The notes under the pieces are model-generated. The model was given only the letters and a program-made list of their open reading frames with translations. It was not told the DNA's origin and did not search any database. This document shows positions 55,023 to 63,486 of a stretch of DNA of 64,000 bases, piece by piece. Each line of letters starts with the position of its first letter. Positions within the stretch are counted from its first letter, which is position 1. The stretch comes from Bradyrhizobium sp. CB82 (lineage in GTDB: Bacteria; Pseudomonadota; Alphaproteobacteria; Rhizobiales; Xanthobacteraceae): assembly GCF_029714405.1 (NCBI RefSeq), contig NZ_CP121650.1, positions 2,733,001 through 2,797,000 of the forward strand, given 5' to 3'. Made by a program: the position numbers and the translations under genes.

Positions 55023-56555
55023 ATGCCCAACCTCGCGGTTCAAGAGCCCGCCGAAACGAAGGCCGCCAGCGCGCTCATGACGGGAGCCTCGTTCCTCGAC
55101 AGCCTGCGCGACGACCGCAGCGTCTTCATCTACGGTGAGCCCGTTCGGGACGTCACGAGCCACCACGCGTTCCGTAACGCAGCGCGCTCGCTGGCCCATC
55201 TCTATGACGCGCTGCACGACCCGGGCACCGCGGACGTCATGCTGACCACGAGCCCGGAGGGATTCCGGACGCATCGGTATTTTACCTCGAGCTATTCCTC
55301 CGACGATCTGTTCAAGGCGCGCGATGCGCTTGCGCATTGGGCACGCATGACATTCGGATTCATGGGCCGCACGCCGGATTACAAGGCGGGCTTCATCGCG
55401 ACCCTCGGCTCGTTTTCGGAGTTCTACAATCCGTTCGAAGGCAACGCCTTGCGTTGGTATCGCACAGCCGCCGAGAAGGCGCTGTTCTTCAACCACGTGA
55501 TCGTGAACCCGCCGGTCGATCGAAACCGGCCCGTGCATGAAGCGGAAGACGTTTTCGTCCACGTCGTGCGGGAGCGGGACGATGGAATTATCGTACGCGG
55601 CGCGAAAATGGTGGGAACCAGCGCGGCGCTGTCGAACGCCACGTTCGTCGCCCAGAACAGCGCGGTCTCCTTCGAGAAGGGCAAGGGTGAGGACTTTGCG
55701 CTCGTCTTCGTGCTGCCGATGAACACTCCGGGTCTCAAGGTCATGTGTCGGCGGTCCTACGAGGACTCCACGTTGAGCCCCTTCGACAATCCGCTCTCCG
55801 CCCGCTTCGACGAGAACGACTCGGTCTTGATCTTCGACGATGTCCTCGTTCCCTGGGAGAATCTGCTGATCTATCGGAACATCGACAAGGCGCGCAGCTT
55901 CTATGCGGCCTCGGGATTCCTCAACCGCTATGCCTTGCAGTCGACCACCAAGATCGCCGTCAAGCTCGACTTCATGCTCGGTCTTCTGATCGCGGGCCTG
56001 CGCTCCAACGGCACGTACGATTTCAGGGGTGTTCAGACCAAGGTCGCCGAAGTGGCGGGCTGGCGCAACTTGATGTGGTCGCTGACCACGGCGATGTGCG
56101 CCGAGCCGGATCAAGGGCCCAACGGAACCGTGTTGCCGAGGCTCGAGGTGGCCGCCACAGCCAGGTATTTCGGCACGTATCTCAACGGCAAGATGAAGGA
56201 GATATTCGAGACAGCGCTGGGAGGCGCACCGATTGCGATGCCTTCAAGCGCGGCCGATCTGAAATCGCCACTGCTCAGGCCTCTGATCGATCGCTTTTAC
56301 CGCGGTTCTGATTCCGACGCTGAACATCGCATCAAGCTCTACAAGCTGGTCTGGGATGCGATCGGCAGCGAGTTCGGCGGGCGGCATGAGCTCTACGAGT
56401 ACAACTACGCCGGCAACAATGAGCAGGTGCGGCTCGACCTTCTCGGGCATTCGGCGAAACAAGGCATTGTCGAGCAATCGCTCGCCATGGTCCGGCGCTG
56501 CATGAGCGACTACGACTTGTCGGGTTGGACCAATCCGGTCTGGACCAACGGTTAG
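55023..56555 (+). CDS. 4-hydroxyphenylacetate 3-hydroxylase (HpaB)-family FADH2-dependent monooxygenase
   Basis: A 510-residue flavin-dependent monooxygenase large component. Family segments include GEPVRDVTSHHAFRN, RSLAHLYDALHDP, ALRWYRTAAEKALFFNHVIV and DDVLVPWENLLIYRN. RYALQSTTKIAVKLDFMLGL follows. These enzymes hydroxylate phenols or amines with reduced FAD delivered by a small reductase (HpaC type), which is not encoded in this window. I chose the ATG at 55023 (MPNLAVQEPAE); the open frame continues 36 bases upstream. It lies between the aminotransferase and Rieske oxygenase genes. Confidence 0.9.
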   Translation: MPNLAVQEPAETKAASALMTGASFLDSLRDDRSVFIYGEPVRDVTSHHAFRNAARSLAHLYDALHDPGTADVMLTTSPEGFRTHRYFTSSYSSDDLFKARDALAHWARMTFGFMGRTPDYKAGFIATLGSFSEFYNPFEGNALRWYRTAAEKALFFNHVIVNPPVDRNRPVHEAEDVFVHVVRERDDGIIVRGAKMVGTSAALSNATFVAQNSAVSFEKGKGEDFALVFVLPMNTPGLKVMCRRSYEDSTLSPFDNPLSARFDENDSVLIFDDVLVPWENLLIYRNIDKARSFYAASGFLNRYALQSTTKIAVKLDFMLGLLIAGLRSNGTYDFRGVQTKVAEVAGWRNLMWSLTTAMCAEPDQGPNGTVLPRLEVAATARYFGTYLNGKMKEIFETALGGAPIAMPSSAADLKSPLLRPLIDRFYRGSDSDAEHRIKLYKLVWDAIGSEFGGRHELYEYNYAGNNEQVRLDLLGHSAKQGIVEQSLAMVRRCMSDYDLSGWTNPVWTNG

Positions 56556-56568
56556 CGGGGCCAATGCA

Positions 56569-57636
56569 ATGGTCATAGCTCCCACCTGGGATACCCAAAG
56601 GCCGGATTATCGGGCCATCGTCAACGACTGGCACGTGGTGCTCGCGAGCCAGGCGGTGGCCGAAGATAGCATCGTGCCGGCGAGGCTGTTGGGCGAGGAT
56701 ATCATTCTGTGGCGCCACAACGGCGAGATCCACGCGTGGAAGGATTACTGTCTGCATCGGGGCGCGCGGTTGTCGCTCGGCTGGGTGAAGGACGGTTGCG
56801 TGGTGTGCCCGTATCACGGGTGGGAGTACAACGCCAACGGGGACTGCCGCCGCTATCCGGCCCACCCGAAGACAAAGCCGACGGGCCGTGCTGCAGCCTA
56901 TCGACATCATGCAACCGAACGATACGGCTATATCTGGGTTTGTATGGGGACCCCGGTTGCCGATGTGCCTCCGTTTCCGGTGTGGGACGACACGAGCTAT
57001 CGGAAGGTCAAGGCCGGACCATATCACTACAGCGCCAATGCGCTTCGCGCGGTCGAAAATTTTCTCGACGCCGCTCATTTTCCGTTCGTGCACGCCAACC
57101 TCAACGGCAATCCCGACGCCCCCGACGAACTCGCCGATTACGATGTTCTGCTGACCGATGAAGGTCTGAAAACGGGCGAGATTGCGGTATTCCAGCCCTA
57201 CGGTGATCATCGCGGGATCCCGGTCACGGCTCGTTATGAATATCACTGCTTTCGCCCGACGACGGCCTATTTCAACAAGAAGACCGGAGAAGTGGAGCGC
57301 TTCTGCACGCTGCTGGCGGTGACGCCGGTCGATCTCGAGACCTGCGTGGTGCATCTCACGGTGGCGATCAACTTTGGTTGGGAGCTGAGCGTAGAGCAGA
57401 TTCTGGAGCGGCAGGACAGAGTCTTCGAGCAGGATCGCTTGATCGTCGAATCGCAGCGGCCAAAGCCGTTGCCTCTCAATCCCAAGGAAGAGATGCATTT
57501 GCGCAGCGATCTGCTCGGCGTGGAATACCGCCGCTGGATTCGCGCGCTGGCCGGAGAGGGGCCCATGCCGATGCGCGCATCAACGCTGGATTCCGGCGCG
57601 CCAAGAGCGACCATCGAGTCGGTCCCGGCGAGTTGA
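56569..57636 (+). CDS. Rieske non-heme iron oxygenase, catalytic subunit (VanA-like)
   Basis: A 355-residue oxygenase. The Rieske cluster ligands are in CLHRGARLSLGW and CPYHGWEYNANGD. The mononuclear iron site is visible as ENFLDAAHFPFVH (Asp/Glu-x2-His-x4-His). It resembles the VanA-type O-demethylase/oxygenase group in length. A reductase partner (ferredoxin-NAD reductase type) is not present nearby. It starts 13 bases after the HpaB-like gene, so they are probably co-transcribed. Its substrate may be the product of that enzyme. Confidence 0.92.
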   Translation: MVIAPTWDTQRPDYRAIVNDWHVVLASQAVAEDSIVPARLLGEDIILWRHNGEIHAWKDYCLHRGARLSLGWVKDGCVVCPYHGWEYNANGDCRRYPAHPKTKPTGRAAAYRHHATERYGYIWVCMGTPVADVPPFPVWDDTSYRKVKAGPYHYSANALRAVENFLDAAHFPFVHANLNGNPDAPDELADYDVLLTDEGLKTGEIAVFQPYGDHRGIPVTARYEYHCFRPTTAYFNKKTGEVERFCTLLAVTPVDLETCVVHLTVAINFGWELSVEQILERQDRVFEQDRLIVESQRPKPLPLNPKEEMHLRSDLLGVEYRRWIRALAGEGPMPMRASTLDSGAPRATIESVPAS

Positions 57637-57766
57637 GTTGACGGGAGCGCGTGATGCAATTGGCTCTCGAGGAGAATCCAGTGAAGCCATCAGCTCTGCT
57701 TCGCGCAAGGCCCAGTGCTCATCGCCGCCCGCTGGAGGGCAGGGATCTTCTGCGAAAGCGAGCGCC

Positions 57767-59173
57767 ATGACGAGCACTGCGCCAGCGACGGCCCCGGGCT
57801 GGACTGAGACGATTCGTTTCGCGGCGATCGCTTGTGCTGCGGGGCTGGTGCTCGGTGTCGCCTATCGCGTCAACATGGCGCCTCCGATTGCACAAGCGGC
57901 TTCGATCGGGCTGCTATGCATGGGGTGCTGGGCGACCGGGGCCATACCGGAAATTGCGACCACGCTCCTGTTCTTCGCGCTCGCAACCTTGACGATGCTG
58001 GCGCCTTCTTCCGTCATTTTCTCCGGCTTCGCCTCTTCGGCCTTTTGGCTGGTGCTCAGTGGCATGATCGTGGGTCTCTCGATCAGCAAGACGGGCCTGG
58101 CGCAACGCATTGCGGGAGCGCTGGCGCGCTCGCTGTCGACATCCTACGTCCGCCTGATCAGCGGGATCGTCGTCATCAGCTTCGGCTTGTCCTTCGTCAT
58201 GCCGTCCAACATGGGCCGCATCTCGTTGCTGGTGCCGATCATGCTGGCGCTGGCCGACCATCTGGGTCTCGCTCCCGGCAGGCCCGGGCGAACCGGCGTC
58301 GTGCTCGCGGTTGGATTTGCCACGTTCATGCTGTCGACCTCGATCCTGCCGGCCAATGTGCCGAACTTGGTGATGGCAGGCGCCGCTGAAACGATCTACG
58401 GCGTGCGTTTCTCCTATCTTCCTTATCTCCTGCTCCACGCGCCGGTGCTCGGGATCGTCAAGGGCGTACTTATCACCGCGGCCATCCTGGTCCTTTTTCC
58501 GGACAAGCTCGACGCCACAGCGATAGATGGAACGGCGCCCGCTCGTGCGCCGTTCAGCGAGAAAGAGCGGCGTTTGAGCATCATTATCGCCGCAACTCTC
58601 GCGCTCTGGATGACGGACTCCATCCATCACATTCAGCCCGCCTGGATCGGGTTGGCTGCGGCGACAATATGCCTGATGCCCGGTATCGGCATCATCGAGG
58701 CGGCCTCGTTCACATCGATCAATTTCCGGACCGTGTTCTACGTCGCGGGTTTGCTCGGCCTTGTCGCCACGGTCGATCATACCGGGCTCGGCCGCGAGCT
58801 CAGCGGATTCCTCCTCTCTGTCATCCCGTTCAGCCCGGGTGCGACCTTCAGCAACTATCTGGCGCTGGTCGGGCTGACTGCTTCGCTCTCGGTGGTGACG
58901 ACAGCAAACGGAGAACCGGCGTTATTCACGCCGATGGCGAGCGAGATCAGCGCTCGGACGGGCTTCGATCTGGTCACGGTCATTATGGTGCAGGTCATCG
59001 GATTCTCGACGGTGTTCCTGCCCTATCAGGCGCCGCCTATCGTGGTGGCCGCCGAACTCGGCGGCGCTTCGGCAATAGCGACGACAAAACTGACCATCGT
59101 GTTGGCGGTTTTATCGATCCTGGTGATCGTGCCACTGAACTTCGCTTGGTGGAAATTACTCGGACAATTCTGA
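57767..59173 (+). CDS. DASS/SLC13-family anion transporter
   Basis: A 468-residue inner-membrane carrier with 11-12 hydrophobic segments, starting at TIRFAAIACAAGLVLGVAYR. Family segments include GCWATGAIPEIATTLLFFA, FWLVLSGMIVGLSISKTGLA and LVPIMLALADHLGL. The C-terminal pore region reads STVFLPYQAPPIVVAAELGG. DASS members take up di- and tricarboxylates or sulfate with Na+. I chose the ATG at 57767 (MTSTAPATAPGWTET), because the longer frame from 57638 reads as unstructured leader. In operon with the Rieske oxygenase, it may import the pathway substrate or export a product. Confidence 0.88.
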   Translation: MTSTAPATAPGWTETIRFAAIACAAGLVLGVAYRVNMAPPIAQAASIGLLCMGCWATGAIPEIATTLLFFALATLTMLAPSSVIFSGFASSAFWLVLSGMIVGLSISKTGLAQRIAGALARSLSTSYVRLISGIVVISFGLSFVMPSNMGRISLLVPIMLALADHLGLAPGRPGRTGVVLAVGFATFMLSTSILPANVPNLVMAGAAETIYGVRFSYLPYLLLHAPVLGIVKGVLITAAILVLFPDKLDATAIDGTAPARAPFSEKERRLSIIIAATLALWMTDSIHHIQPAWIGLAAATICLMPGIGIIEAASFTSINFRTVFYVAGLLGLVATVDHTGLGRELSGFLLSVIPFSPGATFSNYLALVGLTASLSVVTTANGEPALFTPMASEISARTGFDLVTVIMVQVIGFSTVFLPYQAPPIVVAAELGGASAIATTKLTIVLAVLSILVIVPLNFAWWKLLGQF

Positions 59174-59199
59174 TGGAATCGATGACTATGGGAGGAACC

Positions 59200-59760
59200 A
59201 TGTCAAAGCGTGGATGGATCCTGGCGGTGGCACTCACGGCGCTGTTCGGTACACGTGGGGCGTTGGCCGCTGATGGTTTTGTACTGTCGTCGTCCACCTT
59301 CAAGGACGGCGAGCCGTTGCCGCAGAAGTCCGCCGGCAACAACAAGTCCAATCCGAATTGCGTCGGCGAGAATGTCTCGCCGGAACTGACGATCAGCAAC
59401 GCGCCGGTCGGCACGAAGAGCTTCGCGCTCCTGATCTTCGATCCCGAAGGTCGTCCGCCCGGCGGCGTCAACCACTTCGTGGCCTACGGTATTCCGGCTT
59501 CGGTCACCTCCTTTCCTGAGGGTGAACTGTCCAAGCCCAGCGACAAGTTTGTTGGCGGCCAGAGCACCATGAAGCTGCCGACCTATTTCGGTCCGTGCAC
59601 GCCGGCCGGCGCGCCGCACCACTACATCTTTACCCTGATCGCGACAGACCTCGATGCGAAGGATCTCAAGGAGGGTATGACGCGGGACGAGCTGATCAAG
59701 GCGCTCGACGGCCACGCCAAGGGAGCGACCGGTCTGATCGCCACGTTCTCGCATCCGTAG
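59200..59760 (+). CDS. YbhB/YbcL (PEBP)-family protein, exported
   Basis: A 186-residue protein of the phosphatidylethanolamine-binding protein family. It has an N-terminal signal peptide (about 1-23), and the conserved segments FALLIFDPEGRPPGGVNHFV and TYFGPCTPAGAPHHYIFTL, which contain the ligand-pocket residues. The ATG at 59200 is set by GGAGG at 59191-59195. Function in bacteria is unknown. It follows the DASS gene by about 25 bases and closes the rightward operon. Confidence 0.92.
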   Translation: MSKRGWILAVALTALFGTRGALAADGFVLSSSTFKDGEPLPQKSAGNNKSNPNCVGENVSPELTISNAPVGTKSFALLIFDPEGRPPGGVNHFVAYGIPASVTSFPEGELSKPSDKFVGGQSTMKLPTYFGPCTPAGAPHHYIFTLIATDLDAKDLKEGMTRDELIKALDGHAKGATGLIATFSHP

Positions 59761-59794
59761 CAAGTGCATCGCAGAGACCGGAAGGGAGTCAATG

Positions 59795-59830
59795 GGACGG
59801 TGAAGAGGTGGAGTCACCCTGCCACCGTCC
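59795..59830. terminator. Possible hairpin terminator between convergent genes
   Basis: GGACGGTG at 59795-59802 and CACCGTCC at 59823-59830 form a perfect eight-base stem. A second hairpin GGTG-GAGT-CACC (59807-59818) is nested inside. It lies between the PEBP gene and the convergent flavoprotein gene, where a terminator is expected. There is no T tract, so a rho-independent role is uncertain. Confidence 0.35.
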
Positions 59831-59904
59831 TCAGGTCTCGCAGGGACTATCGTCCTCGGCTGTGTTTGCCAGAGATCGTGAACCTGAAGGTTCACCGCGT
59901 CGCA

Positions 59905-61152
59905 TTACACCGCGCCATAGAAGTGCCGGTATTGCCAGGCGGCTGCGCGTTGCAGTTCCTCCTCGCTCCATTCCAGCCCGGCGAAGCGCGCGGGAGCCAT
60001 GCAGGAGAGATCGATCCCGGGCTTTCCATCGATAATCCAGCTCGCCAGCTTTTCGCCCAGGGCGGGCGCAATGGAAAGTCCCGCGACGTTGCAGCCGCTG
60101 GCGAAGAAAAATCCCCTGAGATCGGGCGAAGGGCCAAGCACATGGTGCCCGTCGGCCGTCATCGTCGGAATGCCGCCACGAAATTCGCGTGGCTGCGCCG
60201 TCTGCAGGACCGGGAGCTGATCGGCTACCTCGGCGGCTGCGGCATCGAGAACGGCGCGATCGAGCGGCATGTCCTTGATGTCAAAATCCGTTCCCAGCGA
60301 TTGCATGTCGAAAAATCTCGGGTGCTCCTCGTAGACGCCCCAGAGGAAGCCACCAAGGCAGGGGCGCATATACACGGCGGCGTCCATGATGCGGATCATC
60401 GGAAGGTCGGCGACGGCCCCTGGCAGCTCCTCGGTGACGATCAATTGCTGCCGCGTCGGCACTAGCGGAACGTTGATGTTGCTCAGCCCGGCAACCATTC
60501 GCGTCCAGGCGCCCGCCGCGTCGATGACCGCGCCAGTGCGGATCTTGCCCATCGGCGTCGACACGCCCATGACGCGCGAAGCCTCGATGTCGATGCCGAG
60601 CACCCTGGTGTTCGCGTGAATCCGCGCACCGTTTGCCGCCGCCGCCGCCGCGTAACCTGTCGCGACCTGCGCCGGATTGAAGTAGCGGTCGTCACCAATC
60701 CTCAGGACGGCTTCAATGCCCCGGGACCGAAGAAAGGGATGAAGGGCGCCCGCCTGCTCCGGCGATATCAGCTCGACATCGAGTCCTGTGGCGCGCCCGC
60801 GGTTGAGGTCCTCTTGCAGCACATCCGCGTCCGTCGGCCGGCGCGCGATCTTCAGGCTCCCTGAACCGACCCAGTCGAGCGGCTGCCCGGTCTCGTCGGT
60901 GAAACCTTCGATCTTCCTGCAGGCGTCGGTGATGAGCGTAATCATGATCTCGCTCTTGCGCAGACAACTGACCATGCCCGCCGCGCGGGGCGATGTCTGC
61001 GACCCGATTTCGTGCTGATCGAGCAGCGTGACCCTCAATCCCCCTTGCTTCGTCAAATAGTAGGCAGTTGCCGCACCCAGGCGGCCTGCACCCACGATGA
61101 CCACATCGGCACTGTCAATCAAAGGCCAGTCCTCTCGTGAAACACGAAACAC
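59905..61152 (-). CDS. FAD-dependent amine/amino acid oxidoreductase (DAO family)
   Basis: A 415-residue flavoprotein of the D-amino acid oxidase/sarcosine oxidase beta fold. The FAD motif is VVIVGAGRLGAATAYYLTKQ, with LDQHEIGSQTSPRAAGM after it. VIDAAGAWTRMVAGLSNINV is the second cofactor segment. The C-terminus has GPSPDLRGFFFASGCNVAGL. It likely oxidises an amino acid or amine. It is convergent with the PEBP gene and may belong to the same metabolic cluster as the upstream N-hydroxylase operon, or be independent. Confidence 0.9.
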   Translation of the reverse strand: MFRVSREDWPLIDSADVVIVGAGRLGAATAYYLTKQGGLRVTLLDQHEIGSQTSPRAAGMVSCLRKSEIMITLITDACRKIEGFTDETGQPLDWVGSGSLKIARRPTDADVLQEDLNRGRATGLDVELISPEQAGALHPFLRSRGIEAVLRIGDDRYFNPAQVATGYAAAAAANGARIHANTRVLGIDIEASRVMGVSTPMGKIRTGAVIDAAGAWTRMVAGLSNINVPLVPTRQQLIVTEELPGAVADLPMIRIMDAAVYMRPCLGGFLWGVYEEHPRFFDMQSLGTDFDIKDMPLDRAVLDAAAAEVADQLPVLQTAQPREFRGGIPTMTADGHHVLGPSPDLRGFFFASGCNVAGLSIAPALGEKLASWIIDGKPGIDLSCMAPARFAGLEWSEEELQRAAAWQYRHFYGAV

Positions 61153-61501
61153 TTATCATAAGGAGGGCCGGATCAGACGAGTACGATAGCGAGTCCTGGG
61201 AATCTCATCGATGCGCAGTGGTCGACCAACCGGCATCATCAAATTGAGACGTCGGAGTTTCTTCGTTCGCCTGCGGTCGTTTACGCCTAACCCTAGAGTG
61301 AGGTTGTTCTAAGCTGCCCAGCGGTCGCCGCGACCAATTTCGCATCTTGCCAGTTGGAGCCATTTTGAGGCAAACTCGCCCATAGATCGCATCTCTGGTG
61401 GATGTTTCGCGGAAGGGAGCCGACGGCTTCTCGATTGAAAATGTCGATTCATATCACAACGGTATTCCCAGAACGCGGCTGTACGCTAGGTCGACAAAAT
61501 C
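61153..61501. other. Intergenic stretch, nothing recognised
   Basis: About 350 bases between the DAO flavoprotein start and the caspase gene end. No open frame or repeat is convincing. Confidence 0.3.
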
Positions 61502-63277
61502 TTAGGGCAGGAAGAAGGGCATGAATGGCATTCCGCCGTCCCCCTTGTTGCCCGCGCTGGCCTCGGCCTTGGGCTTTGCAGGTCTTGCCGGAGCCTCCTC
61601 CCTATCCCTACTCCTGCGCTCAAGCCTAGCGGATGGGGCCTGACGTACCTTGCGCTTCTCGCATTCAGCGTCATCATTGACGAAGTACCCCGGGGCGCAC
61701 GTAATCTTGACGCAGCGATCGCCGTCACGTTTGAGGCCGGATCCGCAAGTCAATGGACAAACCCGCGCCGTTTTGAGCTTGATCGCGTCAAGCGCATCGG
61801 GGTTCGCGGCCTTGGCATCGAATTTGGTGCCGGCGTTCTGGTTAAACAGCTCAAGCGAGCGCCGCGAGGCCGCATCCCACTCCCCATTGGCCGATCCTGA
61901 GAAGCAGCCAACCCGGCGTAACTCGGTCTGTAGCGATTTTGCGAGCTCGGGTGGCGAAGTCGAAGGCGCGGACGCTTGCGGACTGGGCAGCGTGGCAACC
62001 TTTGTATCCGCACTTGTGTTCGTCTCTCGCGGCTGGTCTGGCGCGGAGGGGGCAACCGGCGTGGTGTTCTTTGTGGCCGCGGCGGCACTCTCGGCCGCGA
62101 CACGCCTCTGTTCGGCCTGAGCCGCCTGTTGTTGCGCGGCTTCCTTGGCCGACTCGGCGGCGGCCCGAGCTTCCTGGGCTGCTTTCAGCTCCGCGGCTGC
62201 CTTGGCGAGTTGCGTCTGTTGAGCGCCCTCGCTGACGAGACGGGCCTGCTCCTGCTCGGCCTGACGCGCTTTTTCGGCCGCCGCCGCACGCTTCTCCTCC
62301 GCATCAATCTTGGCGAGCTGAAGCTTTGCCAGATTTGCGTAGTAGCCGTCCGGATACTGGGCGATGAAAAAGTTCAATGCATCCTTGTTGCCGACCTGCA
62401 GCGCGAGTTCGTAGTCCTGCCGCATTTCGGACCGGGGCGTTGCCGATGAGGCTGCTTCCTTGGCGGTTTCCTTGGCTGCTTCCTTGGCGGTTTCCTTGGC
62501 CGGCACCAGCGGTACATCGTCGCCGCCAAGCGTACCGTAGACGTACGGTTCTTGCCGATTGCCGGTTGCCTTCATGACGTCGTCGCGGACGAAACCGAAC
62601 ACCCTGCGCAAATCCAGGCCGGGCGTTCCGATGTATTTGACCAGTGCGGCAGTGTAGGGACTGTTCTTGCTGTTGCCGTCCGACGCCGTCGAGCCAGCCT
62701 TGGCGGCGAAGGCCACTAGCGTATTCGACGTCGCCGGTTCAATTCGCGCAAGGCCCCGGCTGATTGCTCGTGAGCCGACCGTTCGCTTCATCTTCTCGGA
62801 GAAAGGATTGTTGCGGCAAGCATCGAGGATCACAACCCGCAGTTGCCGTGCCGGTTCAATGGCCAGTAGGACCCGATCGAGCGAAAACGCCTCGTCGTAG
62901 ACGTCTGTATCGCGCTCTAGCGTGGCATCGATCGGAATCAGATAGTTCGTACCTTCGATCTCGATGCCATGACCAGCATAATAGACCACGGCCACATCCG
63001 AGTCGCGAGCCTGGTCGGCAAAATCGCGCAGCGCGCGTCGCATCTCGACCGCCTGAATATCCAGACGGGTTTGCACCACGTCAAAACCCGCGGTTCTCAG
63101 TGTCGCCTCGACCATTAGAGCATCATTGACCGGGTTCGAAAGTGGCGTCGCGTTCTTATAGGCGGAATTGCCAATGATGAGCGCCACACGATTTGCGGCC
63201 CATGCCGGCTGACACAGGAGCAACACGGCGAGAAAAAAGATAATTCGGCGCAGTTTCACAAACCCGTGTGAATCCAT
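61502..63277 (-). CDS. Exported caspase-like (C14) protein with coiled-coil and C-terminal PG-binding-like domain
   Basis: A 591-residue metacaspase-type protein. It has a signal peptide (about 1-28, IIFFLAVLLLCQPAWAANRV) and then a caspase fold. Catalytic His103 is in VVYYAGHGIEIEG and Cys154 in VVILDACRNNPFSEK. A lysine/glutamate/alanine-rich coiled coil (about 270-400) follows, with a perfect 24-base DNA repeat. The C-terminus has a peptidoglycan-binding-like segment (LQTELRRVGCFSGSANGEWD) and a cysteine-rich tail. I chose the ATG at 63277 because the leader follows it; an upstream start at 63346 adds 23 residues. Role may be stress signalling or cell envelope control. Confidence 0.88.
   Translation of the reverse strand: MDSHGFVKLRRIIFFLAVLLLCQPAWAANRVALIIGNSAYKNATPLSNPVNDALMVEATLRTAGFDVVQTRLDIQAVEMRRALRDFADQARDSDVAVVYYAGHGIEIEGTNYLIPIDATLERDTDVYDEAFSLDRVLLAIEPARQLRVVILDACRNNPFSEKMKRTVGSRAISRGLARIEPATSNTLVAFAAKAGSTASDGNSKNSPYTAALVKYIGTPGLDLRRVFGFVRDDVMKATGNRQEPYVYGTLGGDDVPLVPAKETAKEAAKETAKEAASSATPRSEMRQDYELALQVGNKDALNFFIAQYPDGYYANLAKLQLAKIDAEEKRAAAAEKARQAEQEQARLVSEGAQQTQLAKAAAELKAAQEARAAAESAKEAAQQQAAQAEQRRVAAESAAAATKNTTPVAPSAPDQPRETNTSADTKVATLPSPQASAPSTSPPELAKSLQTELRRVGCFSGSANGEWDAASRRSLELFNQNAGTKFDAKAANPDALDAIKLKTARVCPLTCGSGLKRDGDRCVKITCAPGYFVNDDAECEKRKVRQAPSARLERRSRDREEAPARPAKPKAEASAGNKGDGGMPFMPFFLP
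62451..62498. repeat. Perfect tandem repeat, 2 x 24 bp
   Basis: The 24-base unit at 62451-62474 is repeated exactly at 62475-62498. In the caspase gene it encodes a repeated eight-residue unit of the KETAKEAA type in the coiled-coil region. Copy number may differ between strains. Confidence 0.8.
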
Positions 63278-63486
63278 GGCAGTGCTACTGTTCAAAGGAA
63301 CACTTTCAATATAGGTGCCGCCACAACAGAATCGGTTCAATGACATCTTGATGATCCGCAGACCTGCGGAAAGTGGAACCGGATCGGAAAAGACGGCGTA
63401 ACCGGCCCTGCAGACAGCCGGCCGATTGACCTCCCGGGAGGCATAGCGTCTAGTGATACAGATTTTGAACGGGCGAGATCAGTGCC

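Noticed and set aside
54402..56114. Long (570-codon) minus-strand frame
   Set aside because: It is antisense to the aminotransferase and HpaB-like genes, which have clear family motifs; no motif is seen in the antisense frame.
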